Positions 22,750-33,746 of a DNA stretch of 64,000 bases are shown one piece after another. How positions within the stretch are numbered: position 1 is the stretch's first letter; each line of letters opens with the position of its first letter. Made by a program: the position numbers and the translations under genes. The stretch spans positions 1,449,656 to 1,513,655 of the forward strand of contig MCGT01000002.1 in the NCBI GenBank assembly GCA_002104935.1, given 5' to 3'. Under the pieces are notes generated by a model. The model made no database searches, was not told the DNA's origin, and was given only the letters and a program-made list of their open reading frames with translations. The stretch is from Hesseltinella vesiculosa. Taxonomy: Eukaryota > Mucoromycota > Mucoromycetes > Mucorales > Cunninghamellaceae.

Positions 22750-25700
22750 ATGTCCTCTTCAACGGCAGCGACGAACCAACCGTCGCCAGCCTCCAATGCT
22801 GTACCAGGAACATGGGTGTCTTTGAAATCGTTTTTGACGGACGCGCCCACCTTGTACCAACAGAAACTGGAGCCCAATGATGAAAAACAGATTCTCACCA
22901 ATTGTTACCGAGCTCTATGGAACAATAATCCTGAATGGTTACAGCGTTACTTCTTCAAGGAGGGCCTTTCTGATCAACAATCTCTTGCTCACCTCTTGGA
23001 AAAATACGATCTATTTGGCGATATTCGTGATGACGACGACCAAGCACAAGTGCTGGCAAACAACTCTGATAATGAAATCGTCGATCCTACCAAAGATGAG
23101 CCGGAGTACTGGGAATCACAACGAGGCAAGCAATGTGGCCATTTATTTAAAAAAGGCGAAACAGTCTATCGATGCAGGTAATCTTGTCCCATGGAAAACA
23201 ACAAACACTTGACTAAACTGTTTAAAAATAGAAACTGTGGCCTTGATGATACATGTGTCCTGTGCTCTCGCTGCTTCCATGCCACCGATCACGAAGGTCA
23301 TGACGTCAAGATTTGGCTTGGCCAAGGTACAGGCGGCTGCTGTGATTGTGGCGATCCCGAAGCTTGGAAAGTGCCTCTAGAATGTCGGATTCATTCGCTC
23401 CATGCCAAAGTCGACGACAAGGGGAGAAAGGTGGTCCTGCCGACGATGGAGCCAAGAAGCAGCTTACCACAGCCACTCCTAGACGCAATGGACGACACCC
23501 TGCGAGTCGTCTTGGACTATCTACTCGAAACCTTTGCCACCTCGCCTGAAAAAGTCTCACCTGGCACTGTGGAGGAAGTGCTGCGTGACACCCAGGATTC
23601 CCATGCAGCGCTCAACATCCGACCACCCTCCCCCGACTCACACCTTCGCCGCACCTACGCCTGTGTCCTTTGGAACGACGAACGCCATTCGTTTGAACAA
23701 GTGATTGATATCGTCACCCGGTCCACCGGCAAATCTAAAGCCGAGGCCCAGAAGGACGCTGAGGCCGTCGACACCACTGGCCGACATGTCGTCTTCACCT
23801 CCGACGATATTCAAAAGGTCGCCCGCGTCGCCCAGCAAATCAACGGCATCAACCTCGCCGTCACCGTCCGATCGACCGAAAACACCCTCCGTGAAGACAT
23901 CTGCGGCGTGCTCCTGGTGTGGCTCAAGAGCCTGATCTCCGGACGCCTGACGTTTTTCCATTCTGTTCAAGGTGGCTCCTCCATCCTGCGCGATGCCATT
24001 TGCAAGATCCTCTGTGAAGACTGGTGTCTCCCACCCAATCTTGCTGCCCTCTCCACTCGCTCTCGCCGTGAGCGACGCCCAGACAATGACGACACCAACG
24101 CCGACAGCCCCTACAGCGGCCCCGAGCTTGACATGACCGATGACGAAAACATCAATGAAGACGAAGCCGCCGCCATGGTGTTCATGCCCCCTCTGGATTT
24201 TTTGGACGATGAAATGGAAATGATCGACCCTGCCGATATCGAAGAAATCGTCAGCGACCACTCCGTCGATCCCGACGACATGAATGAAGACGACACCATG
24301 GACGACCCCACCGACATGGACTATGCTGATGAACATGACGCTGATGACGATGATCCAATGGATTACCAATCCGCCGAAGACGCTACTGAATGGCTGCCTT
24401 CGCCCGTGCTGTCTAGAGACACTGCACATGACCTTGCCACCACGACAGAAGCGGACGCCCCAACCACGCCGCGCCGCCGCCGCCGCTCCTCCTCCTCCTC
24501 GTCCACCTCCTCTAGCAACCCAATGGCCCGCGGGGTACCCAATCCCAGTCAGCTCTACCGCATCGGCCTACAGTCCATGTTTTCTGGCCCAGCCCATCCA
24601 AGCGAAGTGCTTGTTTCGACCCAAACTGACATATTCTCCAACCCGCGGCGCAGTACATCCTTACAAGGCAGCCAACACCGACGCCGCTCCTCTCAGAACA
24701 AACCTTGTTCCGACATCGTCGACCTCAGCTACGACTTGGACGCTTGGTTGGCCACGACTGAGAAGAAGGAGCAAATTGAAATCGAGATCAACCAAGCCTT
24801 GGGCATCCCTGTCCCGCCCCCCAGCCCCTCGTTCATGGAAACCAATGCCCTGATGAAGAAGGAGTTCTCTCGCAAATTGCGCCTCGATTATCTCCTGCAA
24901 TTCGATCTGCGCCTTTGGAAAATCGCCCGCACCTCCATCAAGGATTTACTCATTGGCACCCTGATCTCCAACTTTGATTATCGCCCAGCTCTAGGTAACT
25001 CTTTTTATTTTTATTTCTTTTTTAGCTCATTTTTTTTTTTTTTCAATAATCAACCTTAGGCATGCGCTATGTGCGTAATTATCCAGACTTGGTGGATGCA
25101 TTCTTCTTCAAAGACCGTGAGCCCGAACACTCAATCAGCTCCCTGTCTGTCCAACTCTTGACTGTACCTACCGTGGCCTGGCTGCTGGTAAAGAAGTATC
25201 GCTTCTATGGTGTGGTGTGCTCGATCTTGTCCAACTTTTTCTTAACCGATCATGTGCACATGATGCTACCCGACCACTACCGCCGTATGCAAGTCGACTG
25301 CCGCTCACGCTCCATCACACGCCATCGTTATGCCTTTACCTTTTTCGACCTGCGCTACGTGTTGAATGCAGATGCCGTCAAAACCGAAGTCACCAAGGAC
25401 CCATTATACCTGCGATACATGGTAGACATGCTGTACCAATTCCAGGCAATGGATCCTCTGCAACGCCAGCGTGACACCCATGTCGAATACGAATCCAACT
25501 CCTGGGTCAGCGCATTCAACGTCACCTTGCAGATCGCCAAAATCTGCCACATGTTTGCCGAATGCTACTCACCTTCGCTGAATGGCTCGCCTATGCAATA
25601 TGCCGACCGCCTCGAAACTGCTCGCCGCCTGTGTCGATCGATCTATCGAGTGATACACGAAATCGCCCAGTGGGCTCCAGAAAAATCCACCGAACTGCAA

Positions 25701-28700
25701 AGCACCTTGGGCGATGCCTCAGCCGCCAACGACGGAGCTCCCCAGGTCCTTATCCGAGGCATTCAGCAGCAGATCTTCAAGACTATCAAAACCCCACACG
25801 CCGGTGACATTCAAGTGATTGAATACGATGTCACTCGGGAACCCGTCTCGTTCCACCACCCGTTCCACTGGCTGTTATCTGAGCTCTTGGAGCATGTCAC
25901 CCTCCTCTCCGACGATGTGTTGGCTGACCTTGGCTGGCGTGGTGGCTTCAAACATATGATCCAACGTGCAGGCAACACTAGTAATGACCTTTTCTTGTCC
26001 TTGCTGGAGTATCCTCTGCGTACCATTGTGCTCTTGTCCCAAATCAACTGTGGCGTCTGGGTCCGCAATGGCTATGGCGTGCGCAACCAGGTAGAACGAG
26101 AAAAAAAAAAAAAAAAAAAAGGTCAGCCCTGACTCCCTTTTTTCTTTCTTTCTTGTATGATAGGCGCGAACTTACCGTGACATCAGTGTGCGTGGAAATA
26201 CATATGACCGAGACATCTACTTGTTACAAACTGGCTTTGTGGCATCGAACCCTGATCGATTACTGGTGACGATGTTGGACCGCTTCAAGCTATGGGAATG
26301 GTTCAGTGGCAAGATCGATCAGCATCCGTCCGATTATGAACCTTCACAGCTGATTTACATGGTGGAAGAGTTCCTCAATCTCTTGGTGATCTCCGCCACC
26401 GAATTGGGTTACGCCTCGGCCATGTCGGTCCAGGATCACATTCGCCGCTACATCATTCAATACCTGGGTATCTCCGTCATGTCGCACTCTGAACTTGTCA
26501 AGCTTGTCCCTGAGCATCTGCATGAGCACGAGGCATTTGAAGCTACGCTGCTGCAGCTGGCCACCTACAAACCACCCGATGGCCTGAACGACTATGGCAC
26601 CTACGAGCTCAAGGATCAATACTACGACGAGCTGGATCCTTTCTTCTGGCACTTTACCCGCAACCATCGTGAAGAAGCATTTGATGCGCTGCGCAAGCAC
26701 CGACCTCAACTGGCGAAAACCGACCCATCCTGGTCCTGGCTGACCTCCTCCTCAGCCTCAATGGATCCTTCCAAGAAAAAGCAAGTCAAGGAAGAGCTGC
26801 TTGTGATGCCCACCTTGCCCAAGATTGCATCGGGCCCATTCACTCGTCTTGGCGAGTTCCTTCATTCTCCGATTTTATGTCAGATCATCACTCATGCACT
26901 CTGGAACATGAAGGCACATACCATATCTCCCAGTGACACCATCTTGGAAACCGTCCTATACCTTGCCATGCTGGCGGTCCAGAATATTCAACAACGATCC
27001 TTGATCAAAGCCAAGGGCAAACAGCGAGCCGAAGAGAGCTCCTCTGCATCTGCGTCCGATGACATGGCCTATGCCTCTGGCACCACCAACTTTATCGACC
27101 ATGCCATTCATGACACTTATGCTATCAAGATCAGCTCCAATGAACGCGAACGGGTCACCCTCTTGACTGTGCTGCTGCGGTGCCTGAACGACAGCAACCT
27201 GGAGCACATCCACAAGCGCCTGTACTACATTGTCGATCACATCGAGCGCCATAGCAACAATGAATCCAAGCGAACCATTGACGACTGGCGCCAGGCGTAC
27301 AAGGAAGCTCACGTCCTTGCCCAAGAATCTGCAAGTAATGCTCAATCCGAATACGAACGCAAAAAGGCCGCTGCCAAGGCCCGTCAAGCTGCCATCATGT
27401 CCCAATTCGCTCAAGCTCAGTCTCAATTCCTCTCACAGCATGGTGACCTGTACGAAGATGCCGAAGACGACAATCTCTCACCAGAGGAACGTCAGCAGGA
27501 TCCAGCTGCAATGGATTATAAAAACCTGGCTGAAGGTAAAAAAAAAAGAATAGATATAAAACAAAACACCAGCTTTACAATGCCTCTGACCCTGCTCTCT
27601 CTTTCTCTCTCTCTCGTTCAACCTCCTCTCCGTTTGCTAGGTGATCAAGCTGAAGTTCAACGCATGTGTCACTTCCCTTCTGGCACTTGTATTGTTTGTC
27701 AAGAGGAACTCAACCGCAGCGGCAGCATCTATGGTATGCTAGGTCTCGTCCAACACTCACACGTCCTCCGCCATACACCCTTCAAGCAAGCCGAAACCCT
27801 TGAAGACATCTGCGACACTGCCCAAGGCAAGAACTCTGCAACGAACCGCATGGAAGCCTCACGCGGCCCCAAACCCGAACTGCATGGCTTTCCCGTCGAT
27901 GCCAATACCTCTGGCCTACATGTTTCGTCCTGTGGCCACTTGATGCATGCCGAATGTTTTGAAAATTACCAAGCTTCGGTTGAACACGATACACGCTTCG
28001 TCGCTTACACCCCCCTGATCACCCGCCGCCGTTTCCTGTGCCCTCTGTGCAAAGCACTAGGCAACATCTTGCTGCCCATCTTGTGGAAAGGAAAACCCGA
28101 GTCGTACCCAGGCGTTGTCCAACCCCACACCGACTACACCACCGTCAAGGATCAATTGACCACCGCCTATGGGGAAATCCGTGAAACTCTGCTAAACCAA
28201 GATCCCACCGAGCATATCCCAGGCGCCTACCATGGCACCCGCGCTGCTGCTGCCACCTCTCCATCCACCTCCCCTGCAAACGACAATGTCACCCAGGAAA
28301 ACGACGGCCAGACTACTGCCCCGGCTCGACCTGAGTTTGCTGCGCTTGCCAATATGTCACCCACCACAGCAGATGCGCTGCTGACCGCCTTGGACAGTCT
28401 TTTGGACAGTCCTCACCGCCAACCCCATGCACTGGAAGCGCTCCGTGGTATCTACACCCAGCTTCTCAACACGTTCAAGATGACGGCCGCCAACAATAGT
28501 CAACGCATGATCCTCAGCCTCATCGATCTCAAGCAATCCATTGTTCAGCTCTTTGACATGTACGCCTACACCATTGCTGCCATTGAAATCGCCCAACGCG
28601 GCCAACAACAAAGCACACGTGACGTCACCGTCGAGCACACCGGCCTCTTCCTTGATGATATCTCGGCCCAGAACCAGACCCTGCTCAAGATCCTGGCGTT

Positions 28701-30225
28701 CACCATGGAACTTCTACCACGCATCATGGAGTATGGCTGGCTCACTGAGGAAAAACACCTGCTGCAGCGTGTTGCCATGGGCAATCTGTACCCACTGCTC
28801 TACCCCGAGCCACCCAGCTTGTCGCCCCTGCCTGGTTTCTCCGACAGCTCCATCCAGCCGCTGCTCTGCGACGACCCGTTCCGTGTGATGACCAGCACCG
28901 GCTTTTCCCTGGCTCCCTCTGCTGTCGACCCTCACCACCTGATGCACCTGATGTTGCTGGCCGAAATCACAAAGGCCATCGTCGGCCTGATGCAGTCCCT
29001 GACCGGCAGCGAAGTGTTGGAAGAAGAACGTGTGCAATCAGCGCTTGCCCAAGTCCTGAGCTTTGAGCAAGACCACGTCGTCGACGACCCCGCCAACCCC
29101 ACCATCATGGCTATGCAGCAACTGGCCGAGCAAGTCATGACCTATTTGTCTGTGCCCCAAGCGTTCACTCAGCAGTTTTTGACCCAGATCCCCGGAGCAA
29201 ACACTGGCCTCTTTGGTGAAAAAAGTGGTGCCGTCGTGTTGGTGGCGCTCGTGCGCACCTTTACCCTTCCGTTCCTGCGCAAGTGCTTGCTGCTGATGGT
29301 TGCCCAGCATGGTTATGTGCCTCCTCTGCCTGACACTGACATCGCCATGGCCGCCCGCGCCTCACCTCTGGATGCCGAATACGATCGCCTGCTGACTGTG
29401 CTGCGCTTGCCCTCTTTTGACAAGCTGATCCAACTCTCTGAGTGTGAGCTATCCATGGTCAGCCGCTGGTGCCAGCACTATTACATGTACTCCATGCGCG
29501 AAGGTGAATCCAAGGTAACCAGCAGAAAATAACTTTTTCGAAATCAACATGGCCGAGGCTGATCTCGCCTTTTCTTTAGGTCCCAACGTCTGCTGCTCTG
29601 ACAACAGTGGCTCCCGACTATGCACGTCTGCTACGCTTGCAACTGAACCTCCCCACCCCCTTCTCGTTGGTGACGCTGCCCTACCGAATGGATCAATTGC
29701 TCGAGGAAAGCTCACGCCGCATCTGCCGCAACTGTAAGACGGTACCCGAGGACCCTGCTTTGTGTCTCTTTTGTGGTACCATAGTTTGTGGCCGGCGCTT
29801 CTGCTGCATGCAAGACAGCCAAGGTGAATGCAATCTGCATATGCGAGCGTAAGTTTTAAAAAAAAAAATAAGGCGATCACTCATCTGTTCATGATAGATG
29901 CGGTGGCGAAGTTGGTCTCTATATGGTGATCAAGGAATGTCTTATCCTACTGCTACATGACAATGGTGGTACTATTATGAGTGCTCCCTATTTGGACTCC
30001 CATGGTGAAGCCGATATCTTTTTGAAGTAAATCCATGCCACGACAAAAAACGAAACCTGCGGCTGACTTTTTTTTTTTTTTTTAACTAGACGAGGGGCAC
30101 CGCAGTACTTGAATATCAAACGATACGAGCAGCTACGACAATTGTGGCTAACGCATTCTATCCCTGCCTTTGTGCGGCGACGTATGGAAGTGTCTCATAC
30201 GTACCAACGATGGGAAACCTGGTAG
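22750..30225 (+). CDS. E3 ubiquitin-protein ligase, N-recognin (UBR1 family)
   Basis: Eight exons (22750-23177, 23232-24994, 25060-26090, 26164-27535, 27641-29514, 29580-29848, 29898-30026, 30090-30225) encode 2,333 residues with all phases closing. The UBR box, which binds basic N-degrons, is at residues about 130-205 ([50 protein letters not shown]). A very acidic Asp/Glu-rich insert follows (about 365-465). The RING-H2 region combines CIVCQEEL with SCGHLMHAECFENY and FLCPLCKALGN. The C-terminal autoinhibitory/cap domain contains CRNCKTVPEDPALCLFCG, CNLHMRACGGEVG and IMSAPYLDSHGEAD. The enzyme ubiquitinates proteins with destabilising N-termini. This is the longest gene in the window. Confidence 0.95.
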
Positions 30226-30500
30226 ATCTTTGTTTTATATTTATAACTTTCCAATTTTCTTTCCCTCTCTCTGGATTCCCCCCTGTCTTTGTTCTCTTGT
30301 GCATTTCACCAATTTGTTGCATCTATTTATTCTTTATATCTGTAATACAAGTAACTGTATCCAGCATGACACTAAAGGGGGATACTGGGAGCCAAAAAAA
30401 AAAAAAAACCAGAAAAGTCTGGCTTTTTTTCATGCGCCACTTTTTTTTTTTTTTTTTTTTTGCTTGTTGCTTTCCAATTACAATCCACAAAGCATTGATC

Positions 30501-31056
30501 ATGGCGAAAAAAAAGAATACTTCATCAACGAAAAAGAATGAGCCAGTAAAGCCAGCCGAATCACAAAAACCTGCAGCCACCACAGACGAGATCGATGACA
30601 TTTTTGCCAGCAAAGGCTCGAAGAAGGAAAGCAAACAAGATGCTCCCAAGGATCAAACACAAGACAATGATACAAAGGACAATGCTGATGATGGCAAGGT
30701 AGAAGAAGTGGTGTTTGCTGAGCTAGCTGCTGTCAAGTCGCTTAAGCGCAAGCAGCCTTCCGCGCCCAGCCCTGAAGCCAACACCTCGATTGCCACTGAC
30801 GATACTTTTGCTGACTCTCGAGGCAAGAAAGCCAGTATGTCTCACCTATCTGTTTTACAGACGACTTTATACTGATTGATTTTTCTGTGTTAGAGCGCCT
30901 CACTGACGACGGTTATCCTCTGTATGATGTCAAGGATTTGAGGATAGGTGAAGGTGAAGACACGCCTGACTGTCCGTTCGACTGTCAATGCTGTATGTAC
31001 ACAAAGGTATGCCACGGCCATGTCCTCACTCCTTTTGTTTTATTACAGGTTTCTAA
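30501..31056 (+). CDS. DUF1764 family protein
   Basis: Three exons (30501-30834, 30894-30992, 31049-31056) give 146 residues. A lysine-rich N-terminus (MAKKKNTSSTKKNEPVKPAE) is followed by DEIDDIFASKGSKK, a Lys/Asp-rich linker, and the conserved C-terminal block RLTDDGYPLYDVKDLRIGEG with the family ending CPFDCQCCF. The last exon codes only the final two residues and the stop. Function is unknown. Many eukaryotes have one small copy of this family. It lies 275 bp downstream of UBR1 on the same strand. Confidence 0.85.
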
Positions 31057-31323
31057 ACACGTCGTTGCCTGGCCATTCCACCAAAAGCCACTCATTCATC
31101 ACACACGCATACACATTATTTGCGCCTAGAGGCTGCACGACATTTGTAGGTCCTGATACTGCTTCTATCCATACTCGTCACCTTAATTTCTGTAGATTAT
31201 TTTTAATTAAAGCAAATCTTGAGCTCGTATGAATGAGTACAACGCGATGCAAAAAAAAAAAAAAAAAGGCTGCGGTGTTTTCCTGCTTTTTGTTCTCTTT
31301 AATTTCCAGGTGGCCAATGCAAC

Positions 31324-32046
31324 ATGAATCAAGGATGTCATTCCACTGAGGCGACAGAAAACGATACAATTTCGCACTCGACATTGGCAAGTAAGAAAAA
31401 CACAACGAATCCGTCACAATCGCTAGGCGATGCCGTCATGATTTCACCCACTGATGGCCAATCATGGATACAACAGTATCAAGCGTCTGAGCATGCGTTC
31501 TTTTCATCACTACCGGTGGGTGACTTTCAAGATTGCTACATGTATGGTGAAGTGGCGTTTTGCCTTGCTGGCCTGAAACCCGTGGTGTTGATAGACCTAC
31601 CCCCAGCACTGGAGAAGCAGTATGTAGCGACGGTGCTGGACCCGTGGATCCAAGCGTTTAACGGCGCCCACCGCCAGCAACAGCAACAGTGGCAACGGCT
31701 GCAGAGGCGCCTTTTGACACCAGAGATGCATGGCATGATGGTCACCTTTTTGCTTGGCCCCCATACCCCTACAGCCGTTAGCAACCAACTTCAACATACC
31801 AGCATCGACTCGGAACAAGCGCTTGCCAGCCTGCTCGACTACCCAGGACATCTCCCTGCTAATGCACAGCAGCTGCAGACGATGCTAGAAGTGGCGTATT
31901 TCAACAAGGCAAACCACCAACTCCTGACCACCTTTGCCTGCCAGCAACCTGAAACTCCCCTTGTGCAACGCCATTTTGACCAATATGCAACTGTCATGAA
32001 ATCTTTTGGGCTTGACATTGGCCTAGTCATCCGATCTCCCATCTAA
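31324..32046 (+). CDS. Hypothetical protein, 240 residues
   Basis: A single-exon frame starting MNQGCHSTEATENDTISHS. The first 45 residues are Ser/Thr/Asn-rich. The rest is well-composed globular-looking sequence (HAFFSSLPVGDFQDCYMYGE, VAFCLAGLKPVVLIDLPPAL, MKSFGLDIGLVIRSPI). A Gln run (QQQQQWQ) lies near residue 120. A possible splice acceptor (TTTCCAG at about 31304-31310) just before the ATG may mark a 5' UTR intron. I recognise no family. Confidence 0.6.
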   Translation: MNQGCHSTEATENDTISHSTLASKKNTTNPSQSLGDAVMISPTDGQSWIQQYQASEHAFFSSLPVGDFQDCYMYGEVAFCLAGLKPVVLIDLPPALEKQYVATVLDPWIQAFNGAHRQQQQQWQRLQRRLLTPEMHGMMVTFLLGPHTPTAVSNQLQHTSIDSEQALASLLDYPGHLPANAQQLQTMLEVAYFNKANHQLLTTFACQQPETPLVQRHFDQYATVMKSFGLDIGLVIRSPI

Positions 32047-32666
32047 TGCCATCGGTGTTCTCTTCGTTTTTTTTTATGATTCCAAATTTTTTTTTCCACG
32101 GTACTCCCACATTATTTTTCCAAAAATAAAATAGGAGCAACACTTGACATCTAGAAAACACACGAGGTCCCCCCCCTCTCTCGTCAGGTAACTGGATCCG
32201 TTTTGATTGGATAAGAGCTTGGACGATGATGCCATCCTCCCCTGGCTGAAAGAAATTTCTGCAATACGGTACACGTTGATGCTTTGCATGGCGATGCATT
32301 TTATACGTAATTCACTTGAGTACAGCTATGTATAGTGAAGACGTAGACATAGACATAAAATGGATAAAATAAAAAAAGAGGGAGGCAGAGACCCACTTGA
32401 AGAGGAGCCCCTCCTCTTGACTGGTCATTTCGCTTGTCATTTTTCTAATTTTTACCCTGAGCCTCATGTGAGGTTTATCCCTCCCCTTCCCCTTCATCAA
32501 ACCCTTGCTTTGCAAATAAACGTATTTTTTTTTTCTATTTCAGTGGTTCATTTCTGACGCCGTAAAACAATAAGATGATGCAGGTGCCAAGACGGCGATA
32601 AAAAAAAAATGGGAATCAAAAAAGGGGGGGGGGAGTCTTTATTGCTACAGAGATTGGTTATTATTT
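32047..32666. other. Intergenic, convergent 3' ends
   Basis: Holds T/A runs and a G9 run near 32626. Nothing coding is supported. The flanking hypothetical genes converge here. Confidence 0.4.
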
Positions 32667-33257
32667 TCATATGTATTGTGCATCAATGATATCGGTACGC
32701 AGATGATTACGGTTGCCATCACGGTACCTAAGCATGTAACGACCATCAGGTAACTTGATATAAAAATTAGAGTAAGGAAAGTTGTTGGGTTGGCAGTAGG
32801 TAGGGCTGTATGGGGGGATGACAAGCTTGTTTGGTTGCTGGACTGGGGGTTCCCACTGGCTGGATTTTCGTAGTCGTTTGTTTTTGTTGGTGGGATGAGG
32901 TTGTGGAGAAGGCTGAGAAGGGCCGCCGTTGAAGGTGTAGAGACTTGATTGAGGCAGATACGATGCATGGGAATAACAAGAGTGGGGATGATACCGGTGA
33001 TCAGAGGGGTATGGTGACGAGGGCTCGCTATCAAATGGAGGTGGGGTCCACATCTCTTCATTGTCTAGAGAGGTACTGGTACCAGAGGTGGTGGAGGCCC
33101 TAGAGGTGTTAGTGAGGATGGATGGTGGGGAGAGGGTGGAGATGCGATGAAAAAGTTTGGACATACGCTTCCAGAGCTGGCCAATCGGTCGTTTCTTTTC
33201 CGTGAGTGCATCAGTATCCCATGTGTTTGAACAAGAGTATGTCGAGGTTGTTAACAT
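32667..33257 (-). CDS. Hypothetical Ser/Pro-rich protein
   Basis: About 196 residues from MLTTSTYSCSNTWDTDALTE. A basic segment (WKRMSKLFHRI) leads into a Ser/Pro/Tyr/His-rich disordered middle. The C-terminal 35 residues look structured (FYIKLPDGRYMLRYRDGNRN). An in-frame ATG 19 codons further up (33314) adds a hydrophobic stretch but lies in T-rich sequence. The family is not recognised. The conserved-looking C-terminus supports a real gene. Confidence 0.5.
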   Translation of the reverse strand: MLTTSTYSCSNTWDTDALTEKKRPIGQLWKRMSKLFHRISTLSPPSILTNTSRASTTSGTSTSLDNEEMWTPPPFDSEPSSPYPSDHRYHPHSCYSHASYLPQSSLYTFNGGPSQPSPQPHPTNKNKRLRKSSQWEPPVQQPNKLVIPPYSPTYCQPNNFPYSNFYIKLPDGRYMLRYRDGNRNHLRTDIIDAQYI

Positions 33258-33314
33258 TCGCTTTGGGCTTAAATAAAAAGAGAGGAGGGAGAAAAGCAAG
33301 GAAAGAAAAATCAA

Positions 33315-33746
33315 AAATTGGCAAAAAGAGAAATAAAAATGCGGAAGAGGAGGAATGCGTTTTGTCTATGCTGACAAAAAGTTGGCTGAAAAAAAAAAAC
33401 GAAAACCCAGGGGTTGGGCTTGACAAGTTGGTTCAAAGATGAAGATGAAAAAAAAGGAGGAACGAGAAGGAAGGAAAGAGAGAGATCAAGCTGCTTGAAA
33501 TAAAGCTTTGCAAACGACTAAAATGGAAAAGGCTTTAACTTTGGTAAAAGTTTAATGTTCAACAAAAAAAAAAATTTAACGCAATGGATCGCCCATTCAA
33601 CTTTTTTGCTGCTCATCCTTTTTACAGCAAGAATCAGGAGGGGGGAACAGACCACCGAGGACGAGGACGGATGAGTACAGGTTTTATAAACAAAAAAAAA
33701 CAAACTTATTCTACAATAGTCTAAAGAGGGTGATGGTGAGGGGCGT
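33315..33746. other. Intergenic, low-complexity
   Basis: Purine-rich with repeated AAAGAAA/GGAGGA tracts and A runs. No coding sequence supported. Confidence 0.4.

Noticed and set aside
22281..22880. 199-codon plus frame upstream of UBR1
   Set aside because: Composition dominated by Phe from T runs. It overlaps the UBR1 start in another frame and has no motif.
23638..24429. 263-codon minus-strand frame rich in Val/Gly/His
   Set aside because: Antisense shadow of the UBR1 acidic region, where the codon pattern keeps the opposite strand open.
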